From: Candidatus Acetatifactor stercoripullorum
GTDB lineage: Bacteria > Bacillota > Clostridia > Lachnospirales > Lachnospiraceae
Assembly: GCA_019114005.1 (NCBI GenBank)
Contig: DXGH01000072.1
Coordinates: 36,791 to 100,790 of the forward strand
Length of the DNA stretch: 64,000 nt
Direction: 5' to 3'
This document shows, piece by piece, positions 1-9,139 of the stretch. Every line of letters starts with the position of its first letter. Position 1 is the first letter of the stretch. Under the pieces are notes generated by a model. It ran no database searches, had not been told where the DNA came from, and saw nothing but the letters and a program-made list of their open reading frames with translations. Position numbers and translations under genes: made by a program.

Positions 1-192
1 ACCTTTATCCGGCGTCCCCCCTTCAGAACAAACAAGCACAAAGGGAGACTCTTCCCCTGAGGTCTCCGGAGAAAAAAATGTCTGCCCTTCACACCACTGC
101 TCATAGGTCATACGCCTTTTTGCCAGGAGACGCTCATATTTTTTATTTTCCCGTTTTGTCAGCATATTCTTTGCCAGACTCTTTATGCTCAA
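1..192 (-). CDS. Partial CDS, probable glycosyltransferase N-terminus
   Basis: An open frame runs from a TTG start at 190-192 to the window's left edge without a stop, giving 64 residues. The TTG lies 7 nt after an AAAGGAG ribosome site, 22 bp behind the methyltransferase-kinase gene, so it is the next gene of the same operon. The visible part is basic and helical, with a Y-E-x-W segment about 30 residues in, of a kind often found before GT2 domains in multi-domain glycosyltransferases. No catalytic motif is visible, so the function is an inference from the start of the protein and from its neighbours. An internal ATG at codon 10 is a weaker alternative start. Confidence 0.5.
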   Translation of the reverse strand, partial: MSIKSLAKNMLTKRENKKYERLLAKRRMTYEQWCEGQTFFSPETSGEESPFVLVCSEGGTPDKG

Positions 193-214
193 ATCCTTGC
201 TCCTTTGCCCCGGA

Positions 215-2305
215 CTATAGCAGCCGCTTTACTGCCCCCGCCAGATCAGAGGCCATCTGCCCCGAAAGCCGCACAATCTCCATACGCACGGAAAGCAGAT
301 TCTCCTCCCCGGCCTCCAAAGCGCTTACTCGAATGTTGATATTGGGATCGGTGGTGGGAAATACAATGCAAGGACCCTGATCCTTATCCTCCCTGTCTGC
401 CGGCTTTGCAATCCGTCCGTTGACAACAAGCACCCCCCTGCGCTCTAAGGGCACCCGCTGCCCGTTAAAGGTCATGCCCATAATCTTAACCATACAGTAA
501 TCCATAGCCGGATCGATGCGCAGCATCTTCACATCTTTGCTTACCGGGATGGAAAACTCAATCAGGTTTTCTCCCTGATAGGCCTCTCTCACAAAGTAGG
601 AATCCTCCTCGCGATAGCCTGTTCCCTTATCTTCATAAATCTGTACCCGGTTCACCGCCTCAGAATCCTGATACCGGTCTATCCACTTCTGGGGCACCAT
701 GATGCGCCGTCCCATCAGCTCCCGCAGCTTGGCCATAGAAGCGCGCTTTCCTGTGACAAAGCTCTGGAAATCCATTTCCTGACGCTTTAAGTCCTCCGCC
801 TCCTCCTCTGTGATGTGAAGCAGCTGCAGGACTCTGGATATATCCAGCTTTTCCCTCCTTTTATCCTCTAAAAGATAGCAGTACACAGCCCGGAAGGCCA
901 GCTCTCTGGCAGGAATTGGCTTCCCAAAGGTCCACTCATAGTCGATCAGCGTCCACGTATCCCCATTTACCAATATATTGGAAAATACCAGATCAAAATC
1001 CGACACCGGATATTCACTGTGGTAGCCGATCCGATCCAGATATTCCAAAAAGCATTCATAAAATCCCTCCAGATCGTCCCGCTCCAGATATTTGTCCATA
1101 TGCTCTGAGAGCGGCACCCCGTCCACAAAGGCAAATTCCGCGCAAAGCTCCCCATCCTCCTTCAGAGTACATTCATTGATGGAAAGTTTTCCGCCCTCAT
1201 AGCGCTTCGTCAGGCTTTCACAGGCCGCCGCCATTCCCCGCACATGCTCCGCCGCCCTTTGGCTTAAGGGATACTTCCGCACTGCCTTCTCTCCCCTGCT
1301 GTTTCGGCTGATCTGGGTTTTTACAGCATACTCCGGCGCCCGGTCATTGGAATATTTTACATATTTCACAGAGATCTCCGGGCCGATCACTACCTCATAG
1401 GAATTGGAAAACACGGAAAACAGTCCGTCCTCCACAATACCGTCAAAGGCGTCCTTCTCCTGAAACAGCAGCATCCTGTCTCTGTCAAAATTACGCAGAT
1501 TATTGCACAGCTCTCCCTTGCCCGGCAGATATGCGTCACTGTAGAGAGCGGTCATGAATTTATAGTCGGGATAGGGATAGTAAAAATGAGCCTCCTTTAC
1601 GCCGCAGCGTCTAAAAATCCGCTCCAGCCCCCGTCTGCTGAAGGTGCGCACCCCGCCGCCCTGGGAATAATTTTCAATGCCGGAAAAATAGGTTCCCAGA
1701 TGGTCCTCCCTGCAGCCCGCAAAATATTTAAGCCCATATTTATTCTCTATGGCAATGACAATTCTGCCCCCTTTGGCCAGATGAGGCATGAGAATCCGCA
1801 GAAAATCCTCGTAGGGCGTTTCCGTTCCCATATAGCTTTGTCCGTATTCAAACACTCCGATCAGGAAGATATAATCATAATCCCCCGGCAGGTCTGGCTC
1901 TATATCCTTAAAATTCCCCACATGGATGGTGACGTTTTCGCATTCCTTATGCCGGTATGCGTTGATCAGACTTCGCTTTTTAGACAAATCCACACAGGTC
2001 ACATGGCCGCATTTGCGGGCAAGGGCTCCGGTAACGGCGCCGCAGCCGCTTCCCACCTCCAGCACCTTTGCATTCTCATCCATTGGGAGCCAGTCCACAA
2101 TATTCTCCCGCAGAGGAGAAAGGTGGTAGAGAATCGGCCAGCTCTTTTTCTCCTCAATCTTCGCCCCGTATTCCTCGGGCGGGAAATTCTGCACAATGGA
2201 GAGCAGCTCATCCTCCACCGCGCCGTCGCAGTACAGGTCCTCCCCTGTATATCTGCTGTAATCCAATGTAATCCTTCCGATCTGTTCTGTCTTTTCCAAA
2301 CTCAA
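215..2305 (-). CDS. Methyltransferase-kinase fusion, WbdD-like candidate glycan chain terminator
   Basis: The 696-residue protein begins with a class I SAM methyltransferase domain (about residues 60-250; motif I VLEVGSGCGA at 81-90). A kinase-like domain of the APH/protein-kinase fold follows (about 290-520), with D438-x4-N443 in the catalytic loop and D455-Y-E-W in place of DFG. The last 150 residues look beta-rich. In E. coli O8/O9a the same methyltransferase-kinase order is found in WbdD, which caps the non-reducing end of the O-chain and so sets its length. Here the gene directly follows a wzt with a carbohydrate-binding tail, which is how such caps are recognised for export. A capping role is therefore inferred. 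The HxD histidine is replaced by Phe, so kinase activity is uncertain. The start is TTG; a second TTG two codons later has better spacing from AGAGGA. Confidence 0.75.
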   Translation of the reverse strand: MSLEKTEQIGRITLDYSRYTGEDLYCDGAVEDELLSIVQNFPPEEYGAKIEEKKSWPILYHLSPLRENIVDWLPMDENAKVLEVGSGCGAVTGALARKCGHVTCVDLSKKRSLINAYRHKECENVTIHVGNFKDIEPDLPGDYDYIFLIGVFEYGQSYMGTETPYEDFLRILMPHLAKGGRIVIAIENKYGLKYFAGCREDHLGTYFSGIENYSQGGGVRTFSRRGLERIFRRCGVKEAHFYYPYPDYKFMTALYSDAYLPGKGELCNNLRNFDRDRMLLFQEKDAFDGIVEDGLFSVFSNSYEVVIGPEISVKYVKYSNDRAPEYAVKTQISRNSRGEKAVRKYPLSQRAAEHVRGMAAACESLTKRYEGGKLSINECTLKEDGELCAEFAFVDGVPLSEHMDKYLERDDLEGFYECFLEYLDRIGYHSEYPVSDFDLVFSNILVNGDTWTLIDYEWTFGKPIPARELAFRAVYCYLLEDKRREKLDISRVLQLLHITEEEAEDLKRQEMDFQSFVTGKRASMAKLRELMGRRIMVPQKWIDRYQDSEAVNRVQIYEDKGTGYREEDSYFVREAYQGENLIEFSIPVSKDVKMLRIDPAMDYCMVKIMGMTFNGQRVPLERRGVLVVNGRIAKPADREDKDQGPCIVFPTTDPNINIRVSALEAGEENLLSVRMEIVRLSGQMASDLAGAVKRLL

Positions 2306-2314
2306 ATCCTCTTC

Positions 2315-3592
2315 CTACTCCTCACTGTCCGTTACCGCAACCTTAGAATCCATATCATAAAAGCCCACCGTGTTCTTATCGGATACCACTGTCACATTCA
2401 GGGCGTCATACAGTCTGTGATACACTTCAAAGACATCCTTATTGTACCCGGTCACTCCCAGGGACAAGAGATACTCCCCTCCCTGCAGGCTCATTTTCTG
2501 GGTAAAGGAGACCTCCTTCACCGCTCCCGCCTCCACACTGTCTAAAAAGGACTTCTCGATCATGGAATTGGTGCCGGTGATCTCCGTGCCCGTAACATTC
2601 TTAAAAGAAAAAGCAAAAATGGGCGCCGGGATCGCATCCCTGAATTTTACCTTCATGTGCAGCGTAAACGTCGTTCCCTTGATCACAGCCGTTGTCCGCA
2701 CACCCTGGTCGTCTGTAATATAGTATTCCACAATTTCGGCCTGCTTTGTGCCATATTCCAGCAGATGGGGATTTTCTCCCCTGGAAGCAGCCTGGGCCGC
2801 CCTCCTTACGTCGTCATCCTCCAAAAGCTCCTGATTTTTCTCCACCGCCTCATACTGGCCCACAAGCACCCGTTTGTAAGCGTCGATCATCTCCTTGGGC
2901 GACCCCTCTCCCAAGAGGCTTCCCCTGTTTAAGAGAAATACTCTGTCACAGTACTTGCTGATACTGCTTAAATCATGGCTCACAAACACGATGGTCTTGC
3001 CCATCTCCTTAAATTCTTCAAACTTGTGGTAGCACTTGGCCTGGAAAAATACATCCCCAACGGAAAGAGCCTCGTCCACGATCAGTATCTCCGGATCAAT
3101 GTTGATAGCCACCGCAAAGGCCAGCCGCACAAACATTCCGCTGGAATAGGTTTTCACCGGCTGATAGACATAATCCCCGATATCTGCAAATTCCAGTATT
3201 CCCGGAAGCTTCTCATCAATTTCCTTCTCGGAAAAGCCCATCATGGTGCCGTTTAAGTACACATTTTCAATGCCGTTATACTCCATGTTAAACCCGGCCC
3301 CCAGCTCCAGAAGGGCCGATATCCGCCCGTTTACCTGAACCTGTCCCTGGGTAGGGTTCAACACCCCGGTAATGATTTTCAGGATGGTAGATTTTCCGGA
3401 GCCGTTGGTGCCGATAATCCCCACGGTCTCCCCTCTGTAGATGTTAAGGCTCACACCGTTTAGGGCATAGTGCAGCTTGTGAATCTTCTTTTTTCCAAAG
3501 CCAAAGGCTTCCTTCATCCGGTCCTGGGGCTTGTCGTAAAGCTTATATATCTTTTTGACATCCCTGACCTCTATGGCAACATTCTGTTCCAT
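2315..3592 (-). CDS. wzt: Polysaccharide ABC exporter ATPase Wzt with C-terminal glycan-binding domain
   Basis: This 425-residue ATPase powers export of a lipid-linked polysaccharide through the Wzm-type permease. The nucleotide-binding domain shows Walker A GTNGSGKST (61-69), a YSSGM signature (149-153), Walker B ILIVDEAL (169-176) and the H-loop His206, as in the Wzt/TagH family. Residues about 285-415 form an extra beta-sandwich matching the Wzt C-terminal domain. In O8/O9a-type systems that domain binds the chemically capped end of the glycan. Its presence argues for a capped-chain exporter rather than teichoic-acid-type TagH. The ATG follows AGGAG by 7 nt and overlaps the upstream gene by 22 nt, so the two are probably translationally coupled. 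The permease lies one gene upstream and the candidate cap enzyme directly downstream. Confidence 0.92.
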   Translation of the reverse strand: MEQNVAIEVRDVKKIYKLYDKPQDRMKEAFGFGKKKIHKLHYALNGVSLNIYRGETVGIIGTNGSGKSTILKIITGVLNPTQGQVQVNGRISALLELGAGFNMEYNGIENVYLNGTMMGFSEKEIDEKLPGILEFADIGDYVYQPVKTYSSGMFVRLAFAVAINIDPEILIVDEALSVGDVFFQAKCYHKFEEFKEMGKTIVFVSHDLSSISKYCDRVFLLNRGSLLGEGSPKEMIDAYKRVLVGQYEAVEKNQELLEDDDVRRAAQAASRGENPHLLEYGTKQAEIVEYYITDDQGVRTTAVIKGTTFTLHMKVKFRDAIPAPIFAFSFKNVTGTEITGTNSMIEKSFLDSVEAGAVKEVSFTQKMSLQGGEYLLSLGVTGYNKDVFEVYHRLYDALNVTVVSDKNTVGFYDMDSKVAVTDSEE

Positions 3593-5115
3593 GCGCTCGC
3601 TCCTTTTGTATCCTTCACCACAACGGAGGATTTTCCATACCAGTTCGCCACGGCCCGGTTCGCCTCATTGTCCGGATCGTCGGACAAATCCCCCATGCAC
3701 AGCAGCCACGGCCTGTAATGATAGGGAGAAAGCACCACATCCGGTTCACTGCTTTTTAGAATTTCCACCCGCTTTAGATATTCCTGATAAAAATTATAGG
3801 CCTCTCCCGTATGCACGTAATAATAGGCCCCGAAAGAAGAATAATTTCCCGCCTGATTCGGTGAAACGGAAAAAATTGCCAGCATAACCGCCCCTAAGAT
3901 GGGATAAAACCACCAACAGGGAAGACTGCCAAATCCCTTCTTTCTTTTTTCCAGACAGCCCGAAAGCCACCCAAGAATATATACCTCGTTTAAAATCAAA
4001 AGAAGCTGCCAGGTGATCTTCACCGCATTTAACGTTCTGGAAAGCCCCGCATGGCCCAGCGAATACAGACTGGACGTAAATCCGGTGGCATACAGGCAAA
4101 GGGACCAGACTGCCACCAGCCCCGGCAGATGAAAGGAAATCCTGCATTTTTTTACCATCTGCCAGATCACCGGCAGGAGCAGAACCATAACCGCAAGGGT
4201 GATAAAGCCTGTAAACTCCCACATATGGCCAAAGGCCTCCAGAAAGGAATGCCACACAGCGGACAAAGGGGAAAGCCCCCAGCCCACATAGCTGCGGGCC
4301 CTGACTTGATTGCCCGGAGCGGCTGCATTTTTGTAAAATCCCACCGCATATACGCAGACAGCCGGCAGTAAAAGAAGAGTCCGCTTAGGCTTTTTATACC
4401 AAAAAATGCCTGCGGCGCCAACACTTAACAGCAAAAGGCCTCCCTGCAAGGCTGTCACATAGTTGCTGCCTGCCACAAGAAGGGCCAAAAGCATGCTTAA
4501 GATCACAAGGGCAATCCGCTTAAGCCTTCCCGAAACCAGAAGAAGCTTGATCACGCAGGCGGTAAACAGCAAGCAAAAGGCGTGCATCCCTACATAATGA
4601 ATTCCCGCATTATACCAGAAAAACCCGGCCTGGGAGGAATAGATCAGCACAATCACCACCGCTGCGGTCACCGACTGCAGAACCACACAGGAGGCCCCGT
4701 CTCCTCTTGCCACATCCATCACCAGAACCTTTACCAAAACAAAGATTCCGGTAAGCAGCAGGGCAAAGAGAAATAAGGGCCCGAGAAAATACTTGTCCTC
4801 TCCCCATATGCCCGGCATCAGCGTCATAAAAAAAATGGAGGAATAGGTTCCCTGCCAGGCATACCACTGGGTTTTCACACAGGAAAGGGCGCCCTTTAGG
4901 GCCCCCCAGGGGGAATCCGTCATTTCCATCCACGCTTTGGCAAAGCTTCCATAATTGTAATCATCATACCAAGGCACCGCATAAAAGGAAATGCGCACTA
5001 AGGGCACCAGCAAAAGCGCCAGTGCAAGCAAAGCGAAAACAGCAGTCAGCCTCACAGAGGGCTTCCAGAAAAAAATTTTTTTCAGCTTTTTAGAAAAATT
5101 TCCCATATCCGTCAT
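3571..5115 (-). CDS. Polytopic membrane protein, DUF6056-like GT-C candidate
   Basis: The protein has 514 residues and about a dozen hydrophobic segments. The first extracytoplasmic loop carries VPWYDDYNYG, the acidic pair after TM1 seen in GT-C-type glycosyltransferases, followed by WQGTYSS. This arrangement resembles DUF6056 membrane proteins of surface-glycan loci, and transfer of a polyprenyl-phosphate sugar outside the membrane is the likely role. It sits between wzm and wzt, which is unusual because these are normally adjacent. I chose the ATG 21 nt inside the longest frame because it follows GGAAGAGG closely; a TTG at 5136 is the alternative. The acceptor and donor cannot be told from sequence. 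Confidence 0.7.
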   Translation of the reverse strand: MTDMGNFSKKLKKIFFWKPSVRLTAVFALLALALLLVPLVRISFYAVPWYDDYNYGSFAKAWMEMTDSPWGALKGALSCVKTQWYAWQGTYSSIFFMTLMPGIWGEDKYFLGPLFLFALLLTGIFVLVKVLVMDVARGDGASCVVLQSVTAAVVIVLIYSSQAGFFWYNAGIHYVGMHAFCLLFTACVIKLLLVSGRLKRIALVILSMLLALLVAGSNYVTALQGGLLLLSVGAAGIFWYKKPKRTLLLLPAVCVYAVGFYKNAAAPGNQVRARSYVGWGLSPLSAVWHSFLEAFGHMWEFTGFITLAVMVLLLPVIWQMVKKCRISFHLPGLVAVWSLCLYATGFTSSLYSLGHAGLSRTLNAVKITWQLLLILNEVYILGWLSGCLEKRKKGFGSLPCWWFYPILGAVMLAIFSVSPNQAGNYSSFGAYYYVHTGEAYNFYQEYLKRVEILKSSEPDVVLSPYHYRPWLLCMGDLSDDPDNEANRAVANWYGKSSVVVKDTKGASAWNRMLP

Positions 5116-5138
5116 CAAGCCTCTTCCAAACCACAAAG

Positions 5139-6125
5139 CTACAGCACATCTGCAAAGTGTACCTTGAGCCGCTTAAACACCAGGGCTCCTATTCCAAACA
5201 GTACCACCGTCACAATCCAAAAATACATGGTGGAGAAGAAATCCTGGAAAAACCATTCTTTTTCATAGATGGCGCTGCGGTAGCCATTTACAATGTACAC
5301 AAGAGGATTCAGCTTCAAAACCTGCACCCAGTCCTGATGAATAGAGTTGATATCCCATAAAATCGGGGTGGCCCACATGCCGATCTGCAATGCAATGTTG
5401 ATAATCTGGGACAAATCCTTGAAAAAGACCACAACTGCACAGGTTGTATAGCTTAAAGCCAGAACAAAAATAAACAGACAAGCACTGTAGTAGAACAGCT
5501 GCAGCGTGTACACGCTTGGATAATAGCCATAGGCGATTGCCACAATCAAAAGAATTCCCACAAAGAACACATGGATGAAGGTTGCCGCAATCACCTTGAT
5601 GATGGGAAGAATGCTGATCTTAAACACCACCTTCTTCACCAGATAATTGTATTCCAAAAGCGCATTAGTGCCATTGTTCAATGCCTCGCTGAAATAAAAC
5701 CAGGGCACCAGACCCGCTGTCAGAAACAGCACAAAGGGAACCTCCACGCCGCTTCGAAGCACAGGGCCGCTGCTGCCAAATATTTTATCAAACACCACAT
5801 AATACATCAGCACCGTCACCACAGGCTGGGCCATGGCCCACACCGCTCCCAGATAGGAGCCTGCGTAACGCTTTTTAAAGTCATTTTTTGCAAGCTTCCA
5901 GATCAGATGCCTGTTTTGAAACAGCTCCACCGGCAAGGAGGTGAATTTGTCATACCATTTAGAAAAAATAATGCAGGAGGCCAAAATGACAACACAGGAT
6001 ATGATCTTTTTCAGAAGCTCCTCCTGCCTGTCCGCTCCCGGATTATAATGAATCACAATCATCATTGCCATGGCAAACCCCGCCAGGTTAAAAATAGTGA
6101 TTCCGGCTTTTTTGCTTATCTTCAT
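5139..6125 (-). CDS. wzm: Polysaccharide ABC exporter permease Wzm
   Basis: This is an ABC-2 type permease of 328 residues. The core domain starts at about residue 70 with the LIWKLAKNDFKKRYAGSYLG interface segment typical of Wzm/TagG, followed by about six membrane spans. It should form the channel energised by the Wzt at 2315-3592. Before the core there are two additional hydrophobic segments (residues about 8-26 and 38-60), making the protein longer than the usual 250-270 residue Wzm. The ATG at 6125 lies 26 bp past rmlC; AGAGGA is 13 nt upstream, a rather long spacing. A longer reading that overlaps rmlC is less likely. Confidence 0.9.
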   Translation of the reverse strand: MKISKKAGITIFNLAGFAMAMMIVIHYNPGADRQEELLKKIISCVVILASCIIFSKWYDKFTSLPVELFQNRHLIWKLAKNDFKKRYAGSYLGAVWAMAQPVVTVLMYYVVFDKIFGSSGPVLRSGVEVPFVLFLTAGLVPWFYFSEALNNGTNALLEYNYLVKKVVFKISILPIIKVIAATFIHVFFVGILLIVAIAYGYYPSVYTLQLFYYSACLFIFVLALSYTTCAVVVFFKDLSQIINIALQIGMWATPILWDINSIHQDWVQVLKLNPLVYIVNGYRSAIYEKEWFFQDFFSTMYFWIVTVVLFGIGALVFKRLKVHFADVL

Positions 6126-6151
6126 GTTGCACTGCCCATCCTCTTTCAAAT

Positions 6152-6703
6152 TTACCGGCGAAGCTGTGAAATACCTCCCCATTTTGTGTCCTTCTGGGAG
6201 AGAATCAGCTCCATCCCCTCCGGGATGGGCCATTCCACGCCGATGTCAGGATCATTATAAAGAATTCCTCCCTCATCGTCAGGATGATAAAAATCCGTGC
6301 ATTTATAACAAAATTCCGCATAGTCAGACAGCACCAAAAAGCCGTGGGCGAAATTTTCAGGAATAAAAAACTGCTTTTTATTCTCCTCGGAAAGCAAAAC
6401 GCCATGCCACCTTCCATAGGTGGCAGAACCTGGCCTGATATCCACAGCCACATCGAAAACCTGGCCTTTTATGACCCGCACCAGCTTGGCCTGTGGAAAC
6501 TGCTTCTGAAAATGCAGTCCCCGTAATACCCCTTTCCTGGAGGCTGACTGGTTGTCCTGCACAAACACCCGGTCAATGCCAGCCGCCTTGTAATCCTCAT
6601 AATGATAGGTTTCCATAAAATACCCTCTCTCGTCGCCGAACACTGTAGGGGTAATAATTTTCAGCCCTTCAATCTCACAGGCCTCCACTGTAATTTTTCC
6701 CAT
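6152..6703 (-). CDS. rfbC: dTDP-4-dehydrorhamnose 3,5-epimerase
   Basis: RmlC/RfbC epimerises dTDP-4-keto-6-deoxy-D-glucose at C3 and C5, the third step to dTDP-L-rhamnose. The 183 residues are full length for this cupin enzyme. Visible family motifs are RGLHFQ with the catalytic His, RVIKGQVFDVAVDIR, and PENFAHGFLVL. A TAGGAGG ribosome site precedes the ATG. It is separated from the upstream GH25 gene by the palindromic repeat at 6779-6868 and is followed by wzm. RmlA and RmlB are in the same operon, but the final reductase RmlD is not in this window. Confidence 0.95.
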   Translation of the reverse strand: MGKITVEACEIEGLKIITPTVFGDERGYFMETYHYEDYKAAGIDRVFVQDNQSASRKGVLRGLHFQKQFPQAKLVRVIKGQVFDVAVDIRPGSATYGRWHGVLLSEENKKQFFIPENFAHGFLVLSDYAEFCYKCTDFYHPDDEGGILYNDPDIGVEWPIPEGMELILSQKDTKWGGISQLRR

Positions 6704-6778
6704 TCCATGCCTCCTATTTCCACTCGTATATCTGCATTTGCAAAATTTATTTTAAGACCAAATTGCGGCCGCCATATC

Positions 6779-6868
6779 TTTCATAAGCAGACCCTGTCTG
6801 GCCGACGGCACTTAGGCTGCGTCCTTTGCAGCCTTATGTACCGCTGCGGTCAGACCGGAGCGAAAGCA
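6779..6868 (-). repeat. Palindromic intergenic repeat, copy 1
   Basis: A roughly 90-bp unit between the GH25 stop and rmlC. Its core (6796-6855) folds as a long stem: GTCTGGCCG pairs with CGGTCAGAC, and an inner GGCTGC/GCAGCC hairpin has a 7-nt loop. A second copy lies at 15726-15861 in the same orientation. The two copies differ in the outer stem, but both arms change together (GTCTGGCCG/CGGTCAGAC here, GCTAACCGC/GCGGTTAGC there), so pairing is preserved. It begins right after the upstream stop codon. Possible roles are an RNA processing or stability element or a mobile REP-like sequence; the sequence does not decide. Confidence 0.75.
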
Positions 6869-6869
6869 A

Positions 6870-8177
6870 TTATTCATCAATTCCCAGATAGCTTACATTC
6901 ATATCCACATTTCCCTGGATACCGTCGATACGGCCCTTGGAAGTGTACTGCCACATTTGATAATAGCCCTGATAAATGGGGATGCTTCTGTACTCCGCAA
7001 GCCAGATGCAGTAATTTTCCAGGCGCGCCGTCTCCAGATAGCTGTTATACCAGTTGCGGCTGCCGTATACGCCCGCCCGGTATCCGGCATTTTCTATGGT
7101 GCGGCAGAAAGCCTCGCAGACCAAGGTTCTGGTTTCCACATCCAGCCCGTCCGCTCTTCCGTTTCCTCCCGCACTCTCTGTATCAATAAAAATAGGGTAA
7201 TCAATTTTGTATTCCCGGACAAGATTGAGCACAGCGGACGCTTCCTCAACAGCCTCCACCTCATTTACAGCCTGGGTAAAGAAATACACGCCCACCGGAA
7301 TCCCGCTTGCAGCCGCACCCTTCATATTCGTTTCAAAATAGGGGTCCTCCACAAGGCTTCCCGTCACAGAGCCGCGATAGCCTGCCCGCACGATGGCAAA
7401 CTCCACCCCTGCGTTTTTCACCTTGTCCCAGTCAATATCGCCGTTCCATTTTGACACATCAATCCCCACTTTTGAATTTCCGGTGGCTGTCTGCAGCTTC
7501 CTGATCTCGGTGCTGTCCGCATCCTCTATGGCATCCTGAACACCGGAGTCCTCCGCCTGTGCATCAATTTCATCCTCGGTCTTGATCAAAAGGGAGATGT
7601 CCTCAATGGCCAGATATTCCACCTTATCCTTCACCCGGACTCTGGTCTCGTTTGTGGGAACCTTATAGCCCTCTATGGGGAGCAGCTCTACATAGTATTC
7701 CCCCGCAGAGAGTCCTCCTATGTAAATCACGCCGTCCTGATCCAGATCCTTATACTCCTCTGAATCGTCCAGCCGCACGTAAAAGCTCTCTCCTGAAACC
7801 AGCTCTCCCGACATGTCCACAATCTGTATCCTAAGGTCCTTCTCCACGGAGGTCACCATCAGAGACAATCGGTTTTCCTGATTTCTGGCCGCCTCCAGCA
7901 CAGGATTGATTTCCCTGTCAAAAAAGGTTTCATCCTCCAGAAATGCGGACAGGTCGTCCCCGATCTGTCCGCCGGGAGCGCTTTGCGCCTGGGGAGCGTC
8001 CTGGCCCCCCTGGATGCTCTGCACTGTCTGGCTGTCCTGCACTGTCTGGCCATCCTGCAAAGTTTCCTGGCCTCCGGCAGAAAAGCTTTCCCTGTTGGCG
8101 TACAATACCAGCACAGATATCAGCAGAATCGCTCCCATCGATATTAAAATAGCCATCCGCCGCAGCTTAGAGTCCAT
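6870..8177 (-). CDS. GH25 lysozyme, membrane-anchored
   Basis: A 435-residue protein with an N-terminal membrane anchor (about residues 9-28), a Gln/Ser-rich linker, a small beta-sandwich domain (about 95-190) and a C-terminal GH25 muramidase domain (about 235-435). Catalytic signatures are [10 protein letters not shown] and the DTE of [12 protein letters not shown]25 enzymes cut the N-acetylmuramyl beta-1,4 bond of peptidoglycan. It is a shorter paralogue of the enzyme at 10303-13314, and both share the beta-sandwich plus GH25. The ATG at 8177 follows GAGGTGG and overlaps the rmlA stop; an upstream TTG is less likely. Within a glycan export operon it may open or remodel the wall for polymer passage or attachment (inference). 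Confidence 0.88.
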   Translation of the reverse strand: MDSKLRRMAILISMGAILLISVLVLYANRESFSAGGQETLQDGQTVQDSQTVQSIQGGQDAPQAQSAPGGQIGDDLSAFLEDETFFDREINPVLEAARNQENRLSLMVTSVEKDLRIQIVDMSGELVSGESFYVRLDDSEEYKDLDQDGVIYIGGLSAGEYYVELLPIEGYKVPTNETRVRVKDKVEYLAIEDISLLIKTEDEIDAQAEDSGVQDAIEDADSTEIRKLQTATGNSKVGIDVSKWNGDIDWDKVKNAGVEFAIVRAGYRGSVTGSLVEDPYFETNMKGAAASGIPVGVYFFTQAVNEVEAVEEASAVLNLVREYKIDYPIFIDTESAGGNGRADGLDVETRTLVCEAFCRTIENAGYRAGVYGSRNWYNSYLETARLENYCIWLAEYRSIPIYQGYYQMWQYTSKGRIDGIQGNVDMNVSYLGIDE

Positions 8178-9036
8178 TTGCCACCTCAACTAAATATTGG
8201 CCATAATTGGTCTTCATCAAAGGCTCCGCCAGCAAAAGAAGCTGTTCCTTGTCAATAAAGCCTCTTTTATAAGCAATCTCCTCTATGCAGGAGATATACA
8301 ATCCCTGACGCTTCTGGAAAGCCGCCACGAAATCCGCCGCATCCAAAAGGGCGTCATGATTTCCCGTATCCAGCCATGCAAAGCCTCTCCCCAGCGTCTC
8401 CACATAGAGGCTTCCCCGCTCCAGATACGTATTGTTGATGCTGGTGATCTCAATTTCTCCTCTGGCGGAGGGCTTTACATTTTTGGCGATCTCCACCACA
8501 TCGTTGTCATAAAAATACAGCCCCGGCACTGCGTAATTGCTCTTTGGATGCTCTGGCTTTTCCTCGATAGAAATTGCCTTCCCCTTTTCGTCAAACTCCA
8601 CCACGCCGTATTCCTTAGGGTCTCTCACATAATAGCCGAAGATTGTGGCTCCCTTCTCTCTGGCGGCCACTTCCCGCAGAACCTTGGTAAAGCTTTGTCC
8701 ATAAAAAATATTGTCCCCCAAAACCAGGGCGACTCTGTCGTTTCCGATAAAATCTGCGCCAATAATAAATGCGTCCGCAAGCCCTCTTGGCTGTTCCTGC
8801 ACTGCGTAAGAAAATTCCATGCCCAGCTGGCTCCCGTCCTTTAACAGCTCCTGGAACACAGGCAGATCCCTGGGAGTAGAGATAATCAAAATTTCTCTGA
8901 TGCCTGCCAGCATCAGGGTTGACAGGGGATAATAAATCATCGGCTTATCATATACGGGCATAATCTGCTTGGATATTGCCTTTGTGAGCGGATAAAGTCT
9001 GGTTCCCGAACCTCCCGCCAAAATAATTCCTTTCAT
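8167..9036 (-). CDS. rfbA: Glucose-1-phosphate thymidylyltransferase
   Basis: RmlA joins dTTP and glucose-1-phosphate to give dTDP-glucose, the entry step for every dTDP-deoxysugar in this locus. The 289 residues match the family length. The nucleotide-binding signature [17 protein letters not shown] lies at residues 8-24, and [18 protein letters not shown] and [11 protein letters not shown] are also present. AAGGAGG precedes the ATG. The gene lies 103 bp behind rmlB, and its stop overlaps the next GH25 start. Products feed RmlB and then RmlC, and probably the WecE-type aminotransferase at 21918-23045. Confidence 0.96.
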   Translation of the reverse strand: MKGIILAGGSGTRLYPLTKAISKQIMPVYDKPMIYYPLSTLMLAGIREILIISTPRDLPVFQELLKDGSQLGMEFSYAVQEQPRGLADAFIIGADFIGNDRVALVLGDNIFYGQSFTKVLREVAAREKGATIFGYYVRDPKEYGVVEFDEKGKAISIEEKPEHPKSNYAVPGLYFYDNDVVEIAKNVKPSARGEIEITSINNTYLERGSLYVETLGRGFAWLDTGNHDALLDAADFVAAFQKRQGLYISCIEEIAYKRGFIDKEQLLLLAEPLMKTNYGQYLVEVANGL

Positions 9037-9055
9037 GGGTTTTCCTCCTTCTTGT

Positions 9056-9124
9056 TTACGGAAATCGCGCTGTTCTCACAGGCTTTGTAAACGCGCCAAA
9101 TGGGAACGAGAAGCTCGTCCCCAT
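9056..9124 (-). CDS. Possible 22-residue leader peptide between rmlB and rmlA
   Basis: An ATG at 9122-9124 follows AGGAG by 8 nt and opens 22 codons (MGTSFSF...TARFP) ending in TAA 19 bp before the rmlA start. The first codons lie inside a 9-bp stem (9102-9110 pairing with 9114-9122). The ribosome site is good, but the peptide is unlike anything I can name. It may be a translated spacer that couples rmlB and rmlA or simply chance coding in a repeat-like spacer. Confidence 0.3.
   Translation of the reverse strand: MGTSFSFPFGAFTKPVRTARFP
9102..9122. other. Stem-loop in the rmlB-rmlA spacer
   Basis: GGGAACGAG and CTCGTCCCC form a 9-bp stem with a 3-nt loop and one G-T pair. A T-run follows it only in the plus direction, where no gene ends, so it does not look like a terminator for the minus-strand operon. 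It could tune rmlA expression relative to rmlB. Confidence 0.4.
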
Positions 9125-9139
9125 TTTTTGATCTCCTGT

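Noticed and set aside
1586..2545. 319-codon plus-strand frame opposite the methyltransferase-kinase gene
   Set aside because: Antisense shadow of a clear protein family; its translation has no recognisable motif.
5571..6260. 229-codon plus-strand frame opposite wzm
   Set aside because: His- and Gln-rich translation typical of antisense to membrane-protein codons; no ribosome site.
9102..9128. Stem-loop with T-run considered as a terminator
   Set aside because: The T-run follows only in the plus direction, where no gene ends; the minus-strand operon continues.
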